A stretch of 64,000 nucleotides of DNA from Citrus sinensis (Eukaryota > Streptophyta > Magnoliopsida > Sapindales > Rutaceae). A model generated the notes under the pieces. That model was not told the origin of the DNA. It was given only the letters and a program-made list of their open reading frames with translations, and searched no databases. The stretch is taken from positions 13,231,001-13,295,000 of the forward strand of contig NC_068561.1 of the NCBI RefSeq assembly GCF_022201045.2. The letters are read 5' to 3'. Shown in pieces: positions 46,614 to 59,635 of the stretch; within the stretch, counting starts at the first letter, position 1, and each line of letters starts with the position of its first letter. The translations under genes and the position numbers were made by a program.

Positions 46614-48705
46614 ATCTTCCACTAGCTCTCAAAGCATATTTGGCATCTCACGCATGCCCATGGATTCTAAGTGCAAGTTAAAAGGTTTCCCAGGTATGGC
46701 CTTAGTAAAAGGATCTGCCAAGTTTTGCTGTAACGCAATCTGAGTAACCTCCACATGACCTCTCTGCACTATATCCCTTATAAGATGATACTTCCTCTCA
46801 ATATGTTTTTGTTTCTTGTGGTTCCTTAGTTCCTTAAATCGAACTACCGCACCACTATTATCGCAAAATAGTTTAAGGGGTGCAGTTACAGTAGGTACCA
46901 ACTCAAGATCTTGTAGGAACTTACGGAGCCATACATCTTCTTTTGCAGCTTTGGATGCAGCCACATATTCAGCTTTAGTTGTGGAGTCTGCGATACAAGA
47001 TTGTTTCACATTCCTCCAACTAATAGCTCTAGTTCCCAATGTAAACATATAGCCGAAGTTGATTTTCTGGAATCCTTATCCGACATAAAGTCAGAATCAG
47101 TATAATCCATGGAATGAGTTCATCACTAGAATACACAAGCAGATAATTTTTAGTTCTTTTCAGATACTTCATTATATGCTTGACCGCAGTCCAGTGTTCA
47201 GATCCAGGATTAGATTGATATCTACTAACCATCCCTACTGCAAAACAGATGTCTGGCCTACTGTAAAACATGGCATACATGAGACTTCCCACAGCTTCTG
47301 CATATGGAACTCGTCTCATTCTCTCTATCTCTTCAGATGTTTTAGGTGATTGATCCTTAGAGAATGTAATTTCATGTCTGAATGGTAATAAACAAGTCTT
47401 CGAATTTTCCATGCTAAATCTAGCTAATATCTTATCGATATAAACCGTTTGAGACAATGTTAAAGTTTTATTCTTCCGGTCTCATAGTAATTTGATACCA
47501 AGAATATAACTTGTTTCTCCCAAGTCTTTCATATCAAATTGTTTTGCTAACTAACTCTTTATTGTAGTCAATACTCCTATATCGTTTCCAATTAGGAGAA
47601 TATCGTCTATATAAAGAATTAGGAAGGCTACATATTTTTCTTGAATTTTCTTGTACACATATGGTTTATCAATGTTCTGAATGAATCCAAACGATTTAAT
47701 CGCTTGATCAAATTTGATGTTCCATGACCGGGATGCTTGCTTCAATCCATAAATGGATCTCTACAACTTACATACCATGTGTTTTTGGCCTTTTTGTATA
47801 AATACATTTGGTTGTTGCATGTAGATGTTTTCTTCAAGATGCCCGTTAAGAAAGACAGTCTTGACATTCATTTACCAAATTTCATAATCTAGCACTGCAG
47901 CAATAGAGAGCAGAATCCTAATAGATTTAAGCATAGCAACCAGAGAAAATGTTTCCTCATAATCGATTCACTCTTTCTGAGTAAACCATTTGGCTACTAA
48001 TTTTGCTTTAAATGTTTCCACCCTTCTGTCTACTCCTCTTTTTTCTTTTGTAGATCCACTTGCACCCTATAGGTTTTACCCCATTTGGTGCCTCTACAAG
48101 TTCCCAGACTTTATTGGAATACATAGATTCCATTTATTGATTCGTGACCTTTTTTTAAAATTCAACATCTCTATCTATTAGAGTTTCGTTATAACTAATG
48201 GGATCTTGTACATGTTCATCTGAGATAGCCGTATAGGTTTCTCCCAAAAGTATGTATCTCGCAGGTAACCTAGTTACCCTCCCACTACGACGAGGTTCTA
48301 AAAGTGATGATTGTTCAGGGATAATCCTATGTTGATCATCTGGTTGTTGCTGTTCTTCTTATTCTGTAACAGGCGTTGAAAGCTGAGCACGAACCTGATC
48401 ACCTGACAATTCTTCAAGTATTACCTTATTCTTAGGTTTGAAGCTATTCATATAGTCTTCCTCGAGGGAAGTGAAATGTGTGCTCACGATCACTTTCCTA
48501 TCTTGAGAACTATAAAATAAACCTGTCTTTGTTCTTTTGAGATACCCCAGAAACATACAAACTTCAGAACGTGAATCCATTTTGTCTGCCTTTAGTTTCA
48601 GCACATGTGCTAGTGATCCCTAAATACAGACATGTCGTAAACTTGATTTATGACCTGACCATAATTCTATTAGGGTTTTAGGCATAGATTTAGATGGAAC
48701 TAAGT
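46614..48705 (-). pseudogene. Copia polyprotein, 3' part only
   Basis: On the minus strand, from 48705 down: an SH3-like integrase end (about 48604-48440; LKRTKTGLFYSSQ); remnants of RT (48360-47550, with a YIDDILLIG motif at about 47605); then RT/RNase H (47457-46629, with AEYVAASKAAKED, LFCDNSGAVV and NLADPFTKAI). There are several stops and frame changes. Gag, protease, the main integrase and the 5' LTR are missing, so the element was cut at about 48705, just upstream of the next gene. Confidence 0.92.
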
Positions 48706-48973
48706 TCTAAGAGGTAAACAGTAACAATAATAATAATGAGATCGTATATATCCATTAAAGCATACGTGGCCCCCTTTTGATTTGCATCCCCATCCAACCG
48801 AAAAAACAAAAAACAAAAAACAAAAACGAAAAACAAATTCTCACAATTCAACCTCAAAAAATCAAAATATCCTAAAACCATAAACCCTTGCTCTTCTCCT
48901 TTCTCACAACTCAGCCATCAGCTCCCCAAAACCCTGATTAGGGGGAAAACATAGTAAAAGGCGAAAAGAAATC

Positions 48974-49600
48974 ATGAGCTCGTTCAGCGGCAGCAACTTC
49001 GACAATCTTCTTCTCCAAACCCTTATGGGTCGCCTTCAAATCCGGCCACCAAACGGCACCGTTCCGAATCCATTCCTCTCTCAGCAATCCCTCGAAGACC
49101 TTCTCCTCGACGCCGCCAATCTCTCCGATTCTTCATCAGACGATGACGACTCCAACAACAAAACCCAGCTCGCCAAAGAAGAATCCAAGCTCGAGAAGGA
49201 GATTATCAAAGTCATCTTATCGGGCAAAATCGACTCGCTTAAGCCCAACTCCGGCCAAGCCGTGACCATCGGAGAGCACCACATATGCCTCGGGTTTCAC
49301 GAGGAAACGGGTTCGGATTATCGGGTCTGGGAGTGGCACGGCCATATCATGCTTTTTGATGAGGATAATGGTTACACGCCTGAGTATATTTATGGGAATT
49401 ATTTCGAGAGATTGCAGGGGAAGGTGCCACGTGGCAGTGGTGGAAGTGTTGTTGAGAAGAAGAAAGAAAAGGAAGAGGAAGAAGAGGAGGAGGAGAAAGT
49501 TGGAAATTTGGGATTGAGAGAGCTGATTGATGGTGGCGATTCGAATGCGGGCCGGATTCTTCATCGGAATATGAAAAACGGCTCTCCAAGGTTTGTGTGA
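48974..49600 (+). CDS. Small conserved plant protein of unknown function, 208 aa
   Basis: Single-exon frame with a clean start (AAATCATGAGC) 270 bp after the copia break. N-terminal part has LQTLMGRLQIRPP, then an acidic serine/aspartate run (DSSSDDDDS). A conserved core of about residues 75-150 follows (IISGK-type stretch, HHICLGFHEETGSDYRVWEWHGHIM and EYIYGNYFER). The C-terminal quarter has a run of eight glutamates and ends in ILHRNMKNGSPRFV. There is no signal peptide or membrane segment, so it is probably cytosolic or nuclear. The core looks conserved among plants, but I know no established function. Confidence 0.75.
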   Translation: MSSFSGSNFDNLLLQTLMGRLQIRPPNGTVPNPFLSQQSLEDLLLDAANLSDSSSDDDDSNNKTQLAKEESKLEKEIIKVILSGKIDSLKPNSGQAVTIGEHHICLGFHEETGSDYRVWEWHGHIMLFDEDNGYTPEYIYGNYFERLQGKVPRGSGGSVVEKKKEKEEEEEEEEKVGNLGLRELIDGGDSNAGRILHRNMKNGSPRFV

Positions 49601-52360
49601 AAAACCAAAATATTTGTTTTAAATAATATTTTTGTTTATTATTTAGCCTATGGTTAGACAGAGGGTGTTATTTGCTGCTAAGTGATAAGAAGAATCATGC
49701 TAGTATAATGATAAGAAGATACAATATGATCATGTTATGTTAGTCGAGGTTTTATAGAGGATGAGTTGGATTTTTTCTTTTTTTAATAGTTACGGTGTCT
49801 TTTTGTTGGTTGTGAGGGCGATTTTATGACTATGACTGATGACTTGGTGGTTCTGGCACTACTCTTATGGTGCTTGTACTAATGATACTGTGGTTGCTGA
49901 ATCTTTTGGGTGTTATTATGTGTGATGGTAATGTTAATCAATTGTGACTGATAAGGTTCATTTTGTCTTTTGGTTTATTTCTCAGCTTGAACTTGGTGCA
50001 TTGGATATTTTGTGAATGTATGTAAATTGTTATCATAGGGAGGGATGTCCGTCCTTTGTTTGTCGTTGGGAGATAAAGTTGCATTATATAGCTTTCTTCA
50101 ATGAAGAGTTGTATTAATGATTGTTAATGAGCAATCATTAACAAGCGTGGGAGTTATTTTAGGTGCCAAACTGGTGTTTCAGCCGCAGTTAGTGATGTTA
50201 AAATATACTTGTTTGGTCAAGTTGAGAGTCTCATCTGTCGGAGCATTTAATAGGTTAATTATATTGCAATATATGCTTGGCCAATGGCATTGTGTGAGAG
50301 ATATCTGCCTTGATGAGAGTAAAGTTTACAAATGGATTAATAAAGTTAGTCATTAGCTCTGAGATAAGCTTAAAAGTTTCGGTTGAAAATATTTTTGATA
50401 ACTCAGACATTTAACTGTTTCCATTTTAATGAGATTCGCTTGTTAATATGTTGCCATAAATATGGGTTGGTGTTATTTTGATTCGCTCACTAACATAATA
50501 CATTGCTCGTAGACACTTGAGGTTGAGCTGATATCTGTATCATTCACGTAATGAAAAAGTTGTATTATGCATGGATGTTCTTGTTTTGGCAGTTCAAATA
50601 GTCCTGAGGGACACGTACTAAAGAAACTACTTTCTCTTCAGAATTACTGGACTTTGTTTTATATTAGGTTGATTCCCAACCTCCTCTAGGAACCCTGTAT
50701 AAACTGTAGATTGCTTATTTTATTTGCTTGGTTGATACATTTTTAAAGTCAGATGCACAACTATTTAGAGACAATTCTATAAATACATTTTCGTCAATAA
50801 AATTCATGCTTAAAGTGTAGGTTGCATTTTAAAATTGTTACACGTTTGTTGCCCTTTCCTAAACCTACCTGGCCCATGCTTCTGACATGCCAGGATTTTA
50901 ACTTTCAAAATGTAATCTGAAAATGCAGTGAGCATTGGATGGAGATGGATTTTCTTTTTAATTTTTTTCCAGTTCTAAATCCATCTTAATTGTTTTCCAG
51001 TTCTGTCTAAGTTGCTATCTTTATCGCTCTTTATCAAATTGTATGAGCATGCAATTAAGTTCTAAAAGCATATTTGGTTTCTTTGTGTTTTCCCCTCTGA
51101 ATTGGGCAGGTTTTAGTGAAGATTCATTACTTTGTTCATTCACGTGGTTGTATTTGGTAATCAAAGCTGCCCTTCGTCATCCTATTTCAATTAGCCAAGT
51201 ACAGATTGAGCAGCAATCAACAGATTACGCACAAACACTGGAGCAGTTCCAGGGTTTATCTGTTGTCTTTCATAATTTGAGTTTCTTCAATGCATGTTTG
51301 ACAGCATACAAAAGGCTGGTTTTCTGTATCATGAGACATGATCATCATGCTCAAGTAGGCTCAAGTAGTCTCCAAATATTTTAGCTGAATAACATATGCG
51401 CATCAATTTACTTGTTGACTTTGTAAATCTTTATGCCATTTGTTCTATTGGTGTTTGTAATCCAGCATCGTGCCTGCTTTATATTTGCTTGAAGATTCCA
51501 AACTTCCATGCTGAGACAGCTCATGCTCTCACTAAATTACATGCTTATTCTATCTTAAATTAATAACTTGGCATCCGCTGATTTTGTTTTCCTATGTTTT
51601 GAAGTATCTCTCTGACTATGGGTTGCTAAATCATACCAGTGCTACTTCATTTTGTTTACCCTTCATTGGATGTGAAAAAAGACAGAAAATTCATTTACTA
51701 GCATGCGGATTTTGTTTTGGTAAATGATTAATTGCATTTGTTATCTAAGTTTTTGGCAAGTACTATTTTTACACCTTCATCTGATAATTCACCGTTATTA
51801 CATAACTCTTCTGATATTTCTTCTGCTAAATATTTATTAGAAATCTTAGGTGGTAGCATCTCAGCCTTTTATTGTATGTGAGACGTGTAGTTGATTTTCA
51901 AAATAAATGAATACATGACGTAACATAATTTGTTTGTTGTATGATTAATATAGTACTTCTGATATATTGTATAATTTTACACCTTGATGATAATATTTCT
52001 TAAATACAAAGGCTACTTTTGAGTAGATTAATCATTTAGTAATATTTCATGTGTATATTTTATTTATTGCTCTTATTTATTGGCATTAAAATCGACCCTT
52101 CAGTCAAATATGATCTCGAATCTCTTTTAATTTTTTTTTTCAGATATTTATGTGCAATTGGCCCAAATAATATTTTGGCAATTTGCAATCTTGTATAAAA
52201 CAACGAATGCATATTTGTCTTAGAAAATTTTCAGGATTAGGCATAGTACAGCAGCATTATATTGTTATCAGCCATTTAAGTTTTATAATATGTAAATAAT
52301 TTATTAAAAAAAAGATAACCGGGAAATTTCCCCGGGCGCCTTAAAATGAAAATAGACAGA
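49601..52360. other. Intergenic DNA, 2.7 kb
   Basis: The first few hundred bases are probably the 3'UTR of the preceding gene. A 113-codon ORF at 51043-51384 has no recognisable domain and looks like chance. The interval has T-rich, intron-like composition, so an unrecognised transcript cannot be excluded. Confidence 0.4.
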
Positions 52361-52410
52361 TCTCAACCGCCCATAGATCCATCCATCATCCCACGCTTAA
52401 AATAACTTCC

Positions 52411-52473
52411 ACGTCAGCGATCCCCATGAAACTCCACCAACCAATAAGAGTCCAGCTCACATCTCTATATAAA
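52411..52473 (+). promoter_or_regulatory. H2B promoter elements: histone hexamer and TATA box
   Basis: ACGTCA (hexamer motif of plant histone promoters) at 52411-52416 within CCACGTCAGC; CCAAT at 52441; TATATAAA at 52466-52473, about 110 bp before the ATG. The combination fits S-phase-linked histone transcription. Confidence 0.65.
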
Positions 52474-52581
52474 CTCTCCTTCGCCTCTCTTTTATTCATC
52501 CACCCGAACTCCTAATATCATTTTCTATCAAATTCAGAAGAATCTTCTCACGCCCTTCAGTTTTTCTCGTCAAAAGGAACG

Positions 52582-53001
52582 ATGGCGCCGAAAGCCGAGA
52601 AGAAGCCAGCGGAGAAAAAGCCGGTAGCCGAGAAAGCCCCAGCCGAGAAGAGGCCGAAAGCCGAGAAGAAGATCTCGAAAGATGGCGGCGGCGTCGAGAA
52701 AAAGAAGAGGAAGTTGAAGAAGAATGTGGAGACGTACAAGATCTACATTTTCAAGGTCCTGAAGCAGGTTCATCCCGATATCGGTATCTCCAGCAAGGCC
52801 ATGGGCATCATGAACAGTTTCATCAACGATATCTTCGAGAAATTAGCCCAAGAGGCGTCTCGTCTCGCTAGGTACAACAAGAAGCCGACGATCACGTCGA
52901 GGGAGATCCAGACCGCCGTGAGATTGGTCTTGCCCGGTGAATTGGCCAAGCACGCCGTGTCGGAGGGGACCAAGGCCGTTACCAAGTTCACGAGCTCTTG
53001 A
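52582..53001 (+). CDS. Histone H2B, 139 aa
   Basis: Core histone that pairs with H2A in the nucleosome. The N-terminal tail has repeated lysine-proline-alanine-glutamate motifs ([21 protein letters not shown]), typical of plant H2B. The histone fold starts with [20 protein letters not shown]. The ubiquitination lysine is in the C-terminal AVTKFTSS, and [15 protein letters not shown] is intact. Intronless, with normal length. It points toward the H2A gene at 60-61 kb, which is on the other strand. Confidence 0.97.
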   Translation: MAPKAEKKPAEKKPVAEKAPAEKRPKAEKKISKDGGGVEKKKRKLKKNVETYKIYIFKVLKQVHPDIGISSKAMGIMNSFINDIFEKLAQEASRLARYNKKPTITSREIQTAVRLVLPGELAKHAVSEGTKAVTKFTSS

Positions 53002-54430
53002 TTTTGTGCAATTTTTTGTCTTGTTAGTGTTCCGTGTTCTTTTGAAATTGTTCCTTTCGTTACTTTTTAGCCGCCCCGCCTAGCCTAGGGTTTGCTCCTG
53101 TTAATGCTTCTTATGGACAGATTAATGAAAACTTATTGTCTTCTAAAATCGTGATCTGATTCTCTTTGGGTTCTGATTATTGAAATGGGTATTGGATCTG
53201 GTGATTTGATGGGAGTGGCATACAAGGCAATTACAGAACAAGTAAAGGTTATAAATGGGATTTTGAACACTGTTTTTAGGTTGAGTGATCTTTTTCTTAG
53301 TAGTCCTGGCTTTAGTTCACTTACGTCCATCCTTTATAAATTTGTAATTTTAGGTAGAATATTTTTCAAGCTGTAACTCGTGTAGGCTTATTAGATATTA
53401 TTCATTGCCAAGTTAACAAGAAGCTGCCGACTACACATCCAATTGATTAACGGTTGTGTTGTGAATACAAAGTTGCAAGTGAAGGTATATGATAATTGCT
53501 CCATAGCTAATGACTAGGAAAACATCCAATATAAGGTGGGAGGTAGAAGAGAAACAAATTATGAGCGTCTTTTTATAGTTTGGCCTCCCTCGTCGGGTAA
53601 TTAATTACTTGAATTCTTCTTATTTGTGGGTTTCTTTATGTGTTGTGGCAGATTACGCCGCTCAACAGGTAGAACATAATACACAAAATCATTGTCATAA
53701 ATTCAAATATGATTCTTGCCAATGATTAATATCTACTAATATCTATAATCCTGGTTCGTCTTTGCAATTTTGGTACTGAAGCACAATTTTGCTTTCGGCG
53801 GTGAAGGCTTCATCATCACTCATATTTTTTTGTTCTAGTCGAATTAGCAAAAAAAATTCCCAATTTCGGTAAGGGTTAGAGAAAATTGCACATGTTTTAT
53901 CTCTTTCATTTATTAATAGTTTGTTTCCACATTCTTCGATCAATGTATATATACATATATATATACAAGCTGTAGATCCATTTCTTGAAGTTTCGCTTTT
54001 CTCAGCGCCAGTGTCACTGAATTTGCACAGCTATTTTATGTTTCGGATCGTCGCTTTATTTTTTGGTAATCAAACCAAATCAAGGTGATTGAAATTATTT
54101 AAGCTTGTATTACTGTTAATTGGCTTCATGTTTGATCTATTACAGGCTCTGTTCAAGGTTGTTTAATTCTAGTTATTTTTAATAATTAGTGTGTGTTCAT
54201 TTGTTTAGATTTGATGTTTTTGCCAAGTGTTGTCTATTATAAGCTGAAATACTGCTAATCTTTTATTAATTCATAAATATTCAGTCCATTAGTTTATCAA
54301 TTATTTGGATCTGCAATCTATTGTTCATGTAATCGTTGTTATCTTAAGGTGATAACAAGTTTTCCTTCGGATGTTTAGGGTTTTATTTTCTAGATCCAAA
54401 AATTGGAAATTTGTAGACAGCTAGCTGTAG
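53002..54430. other. Intergenic DNA downstream of H2B
   Basis: The first 150 bp is the H2B 3'UTR. A (TA)-rich patch occurs near 53945-53965 and a T run at 54436. No gene or defined repeat. Confidence 0.5.
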
Positions 54431-54439
54431 ATAATTTTT

Positions 54440-57400
54440 TTTTTTTGCGGTGGACAGAGTTGGTAAGAGTGGAGGATTAGCTATTATGTGGAATGCAGAG
54501 CTGACAGTACAAATTAACTCTTACATCACATAGAATTTCTAGTCCAGAATGCTCAGGGGAAGAGTTGGAGGAGTACAGGAATTTACGGGCATCCTCAAGC
54601 CAGTCAAAAAAAGCATACTTGGACACTACTACGAAGATTGAATGAGAAAACTGGAGGGCTTGAATTAGAAGTGTAGATGTAGTAGGAGAGTTTAGGGATG
54701 TTGTCCGAGATTGCAATCTTATTGATTTGGGTAGTAGAGGATATCCATTTACGTGGTCAAATAGATAATTTGGGCCAAAACTCATTGAGGAGAAGTTAGA
54801 CAGATTCCTTTGTAACCAGAAATGGAGGACTGAGTTTTTTGATGATCTTGCCACTAACTCAGTTCATTGGGAATCCGACCACTGCCAAGTGATGATGGAG
54901 ATTCGGGAAAGACAAAGAAGCTTGGGTTTTGAAAAAAGAATCTTCAATAGACTCCACTATGAAGAAATGTGGAGTTCATATGAAGTCTACCAAAACATAG
55001 TGAAGGAAGAATGGCTGCAATGGCATTACAACAAGGAAGAAAGCCCTGCCCAGGCCCATAAATCCATGGCCCAAAAGTCTTTGGCACGCCTGATATTGTG
55101 GAGCAAAGAAGAATTGGGAGGAAGGGAAAAGAAGCTGAAGAATTTGTTGAAAAAGCTTACGCAAGTAGAGGAGCACCATGATCAGCTCAATCGAGGCAGT
55201 GAAATAAAAAATATTGAAAAGCAGATTCAAAGCATTTTGATGGAAGAGGAAATGTATTGGAAGCAGAGGTCAAAAGCCGATTGGCTAAAAGCAGTGACAA
55301 GAACACAAAATTAGCTTCATCAAGGAAAAAGAAACAAAATTGAAGGAGTTGAAGATAATGAGAGGAATTGGCTGGAAGATAAGGGAGATGTAGAACATAG
55401 ATTCTGTGAATACTTTCAGGATCTCTTCACTACCTCAAATCCAAGCAAGAATCAGATTAATGCAGCCCTTCAAAGTGTGGTCCCAAAAGTTAATATAGAA
55501 ATTAATATGCTCCTAGATCAACCTTTCACAGCAAAAGATATCGAAGCAGCTTTGAACCAGATGTCCCCAACAAAAGCTCTAGGACCTGATGGGTTGCAGG
55601 TTGTATTCTTCCAAAAGCATTAGGAAAATGTCAAAGGAGTAATTGCAACCTGCTTGTATGTTTTGAACCAGTAAGGTACTGTTGCAACACTCAATCATAC
55701 ATATATTGTTCTTATTCTGAAAAGTGCTAAGCCTGGAAAAGTTACAGAATACAGACCTATCAGCCTCTGCAATGTAATATATCGATTAGTTGCTAAAGCT
55801 ATAACAAATCCTTAATCAAATTATATCCCTTGTGCAAAGTGCTTTTGTTCCAAATAGGCTAATAACGGATAGTGTAATTATTGGTTATGAGTGTTTGCAC
55901 AAAATTAGGCACAACAAAGGAAAAAAGAAGGATTAGTGGCATTGAAGCTTGACATAAGCAAAACCTATGATAGAGTTGAGTGGTTTTTTTTGAAACATAC
56001 CATGGAGAGATTATGTTTTTCCAAAAAATGGATAAATCCGATTATGGACTGCATTTCCACTCCCTCTTTCTCTATCATCATAAATGGAGCTGCAAAAGGC
56101 ATTATTCACCCTCAAATGAATCTAAGGCAAGGATGTCATTTATCTCCTTATTTATTCTTGCTGTGTGCAGAGGTCTTTTCTAACTTGATGGTGCAAGCAG
56201 AGAGGCAAAATTTAATCCATGGTTTGAGATTTGGCAGTGACATCTCAATCACTCACCTATTGTTTGGGGATGATAGCCTGGTTTTCACAAGGGCTTCTGT
56301 TAATGACTGTAAGCAGCTGAAGAAGGTTTTTGATTACGATGCTCAAGCTTCGGTGCAGATTTTCAATTATGAGAAATCATCCATGTTCTTTAGCAGCAAA
56401 AGTTTAGAAGGGCATATGACAACAATAAAGAACATTTTCCAATTGAATGTTGTGTCAAGACACGAAAAATACTTGGGGTTGCCATCAATGGTGGGTAGGA
56501 AAAAAACAAGCTTCTTTAATGATGTGAAGCTTAAAGTCTTGAACAAAATATCCAATTGGCAACACAAGTTTTTCTCGAGTGGTGGAAAGGAGACCCTTAT
56601 CAAAGCCGTAGCTCAAGCAATCCCAACCTATACCATGAGTGTTTTTAAGATTTTTATAAGATTATGCAATGACATCCAGAGAGTGGTGGCAAGATTCTGG
56701 TGGGGGTCTAAAGATAAGAGGGGAATTCAATGGAAAAAAATAGGAGAAAATGAGCTATGCTAAGAGTAGAGGGGGGTTTCAGAGGTTTCTCAAGTTTTAA
56801 TCAGGCGCTAGTTGCAAAACAGGGTTGGAGGCTAATACATAATCCTGACAGCTTCGTAGCAAAGGTGCTGAAAGCTAAATACTACAAGCAAACAGATTTT
56901 CTTAATGCTAGAATAGGCTCGAACCCTTCCTACATTTGGAGGAGTATTGTGTGGGGGAGACAGGTATTGTAAAAAGGGATTAGGTGGAGGATAGGAAATG
57001 GAGAAAAAATTCAGATACATTCAAGCAACTGGATTCCTAGGCTATCAACTTTCAAGCCAATCCTTGTGCCTTCTCTGCCTACAGAAGCCAGAGTCTCAAA
57101 GCTTCTCGATCAAAATCACCAATGGAATGAAACAATGATTGATCAAAGCTTTACAAAGGAGGATGCTGAAATCATAAAGAATATCCCTTTACCGAGAACT
57201 CCCCAAGAAGATAAGGTGATATGGCATTATGATAAGAAATGAGTATACTTAGTAAGGAATGGATATCAATTAGCTCTCAAAGTCAAGTTCCCTGAGCCTC
57301 CAGCTAGATCCATAGGGTTGGCAACATATATGGAGGCTAAACTTGCCAGAGAAAATTAAAATTTTTGTGTGGAAAGCTACAAAAAATCTGCTACCAACAG

Positions 57401-58311
57401 CAGAAAATCTGTGGAGAAGGAAAGTGCTGAAGGAACCGACATGCCAAATATGTAAAACGAGTTGTGAAGATGTTTTCCATGCCTTGATGGAATGCAAAGT
57501 GGTTAGGAAAATATGAAAATGCTCTCACTTGGAGACTGAAGTGAATGGTGTCATCAGAGAAGATTTGCTAAGTGTCATGATTGGGGCTTTGAATAATTAG
57601 GCTGAGTCTGAGGTGGATTATGTGGCCACTATCTGGTGGGCTGCATGGCATGCAAGAAACAAACTCCTTTTCGAAGGAAAAAAGTTAGATCCAGTTGGGT
57701 CAGTAGCTAAATGCAAAGCAGTTATGGAGGTGTATCAGGCAATGTAGGTTAAAGCGTGGGAGAGTCATAGAACTACAGAAGAGGGAAAGATGCAGATATG
57801 GACTCCACCACCAATCAACAAAGTGAAAGTCAATGTTGATGCAGCAGTCAAAGAAGATAGGAAGCTTGTAGGCCTGGGCCCGGTCATAAGAAATTCTCTA
57901 GGTCAAGTGTTAGCAGCGGCAGCGAAAAACATTAATTTTCAGGGGAACATATCAATAGCAGAAGCTCAAGCTGTCAAATGAGGTATGGAGGTAGCCAAAG
58001 AAGTTAGCCTTTCAAGTGTGATCATAGAGATCGACTACAAAAATGTAGCTGACTTAGCAAATAAGAAAGTTAGCAACGGAACAGAGATCTGGTGGACTAT
58101 GGCAGCAATTCACAAAAGCATACAAGATTTCCAATTGATATCATTCCAACATGTTTCAAGAAAATGTAATGGGTTTGCTCATTTTTTAGCCAAAAGAGCA
58201 TTGTGTAGCTCAGAATCTGTCATCTGGCGAAATGATTTCCCAGCTGATGTTTTGTGTACGTTTGAATGCTTAGTTTAATGAAATGTTTACTTTCTTTAAA
58301 AAAAAAAAAAA
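54440..58311 (+). mobile_element. Long degenerate LINE (EN, RT, zinc-binding, RNase H)
   Basis: On the plus strand: the C-terminal half of the endonuclease (54459-54890, ending in a SDHCQVMM block, with frameshifts); the reverse transcriptase (about 55300-56760, with TKALGPDG-type, RPISLCN and RQGCHLSPYLFLLCAE motifs); the zf-RVT region (about 57250-57500, CQICKTSCEDVFHALMEC); and RNase H (57790-58278). The RT catalytic motif is FGDD where most plant LINEs have FADD. An in-frame TGA sits at 57979-57981 in RNase H. A 14-base A run at 58298-58311 is the tail. The 5' end is truncated. The target duplication is unclear; AAATTTGT near 54406 and after the tail is only a weak candidate. Confidence 0.9.
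55936..56763 (+). pseudogene. LINE reverse transcriptase core
   Basis: 275-codon open frame, the best preserved part of the LINE. It contains the aspartate of KLDISKTYDRVEW (first catalytic region), INGAAKG, LRQGCHLSPYLFLLCAEVF and HLLFGDDSLVF (second catalytic pair). Several stops lie upstream (for example near 55622 and 55674). Confidence 0.9.
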
Positions 58312-59034
58312 ATGAAAATTTGTGTGCATTGAGATAAGCTCTAGTGGGAAGCCTTTATTTGTTAGACAAATGACATGTCAAAAGATCGTTTCCAAAGCTT
58401 GTGTCAACTCAAACAAGGAAGCTTAAATGCACACTTTTTGGTACATAGATTCTGCATTTCAATTCAAATCATATTCCAAGTATGACATAATGTGACTTTG
58501 GGCTGGTGCTGGAATTTGGTGTTTTCCATCCTTTTTCTCTTTTGGATTTTGTGGGCAGTGAATGTTTTGCCTTTTTTTCATTTTGTTCGGCGCATATTTT
58601 ATAAAATTACCCATGGGTTTTGAAATATTTGCACACAGTCCTTTATTATTTAATAATATAATAGTGTTATTATTATTATAATTTATTAATAATATTATTA
58701 TTTTTATTGTCCTTTGTTTTGTTATTATTATCATTATTATAAAAATGTATTTATCATATTATTTTAATTATTATTGTTATATGTTATTATTGTCTTTATT
58801 GTTATTATTTTTAATTTTAATATTATTTTTACTCTTATAACTGTTAATATTATAATAGACACAAATAAACTAGCGGCAACAATTAACAAAGAGTATTTTA
58901 GTAACTTATAACAATTTATTTTGATTTGATGATAAAATAAACATATTAATGGAAATAAAATTTATTCAATTTCAATTCTTACAGTAAATAATTTATTATG
59001 ATACCAATTTTTTATTTCAATTTCAACCCATTTA
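58312..59034. other. AT-rich intergenic DNA with AAT/ATT microsatellites
   Basis: Imperfect ATT/AAT repeats at about 58640-58850. No coding signal. Confidence 0.7.
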
Positions 59035-59635
59035 TGATGCGTTTATTTCATGGAATGAGAATGGAAATGGATTGGAATATGAATAAGGAATGTGAATGAA
59101 ATTCTAATGTTTACTTGACAAAAATAAATGGGAATGAGAATGTGTTGAAATGTTATTAATGTATTTACTTGACAAAATAAATGAGAATGAAGAATGAGAA
59201 TCAATTTATCAAAATACCCATAGTATTAAATAATGTAATTTTCATTAACTAGATACGTGTATAAATATTATTATAAAAATATATTAATTAAATAATAATA
59301 ATAATAAATGTTAATAATAATAATAATAACAATAATTAATAATAACTAAAATAATAAAGTTAATAAAATTTAATAATAATAATAATAATGACATTTAAAA
59401 TAATAAAATTAATTGTGATTTGAACAAGAGTAATTCGAAAATATAAAAAAATTAAAAAGATACAAAAGTTAGTTTAAGAAATAAAAATCCGCTCCTATGG
59501 GAATAAAATTTTCATTCCTTATTTCCAAATTGTGTGATACTCACATATTTTATTCTCATTCTCAAATTATATTTTGCCAAGCCAAGTAAACATAAATTTT
59601 ATTGTCATTCTTTAAACCCTCAAATAAACACACCA
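59035..59635. mobile_element. Tourist-like (PIF/Harbinger) MITE, 601 bp
   Basis: The left end TGATGCGTTTATTT and the right end AAATAAACACACCA form an inverted pair with two mismatches in 14. Flanking TTA (59032-59034 and 59636-59638) matches the 3-bp target site of this superfamily. Further internal symmetry is present (ATTCTCATTCTCA-type motifs and their complements). It contains AAT microsatellites and has no transposase. Confidence 0.6.

Noticed and set aside
51043..51384. 113-codon ORF in the intergenic region
   Set aside because: No domain, no clear splice or start context; intron-like composition.
54406..58330. AAATTTGT as target duplication of the large LINE
   Set aside because: Only 8 bp of low-complexity sequence, and the 5' boundary is not defined.
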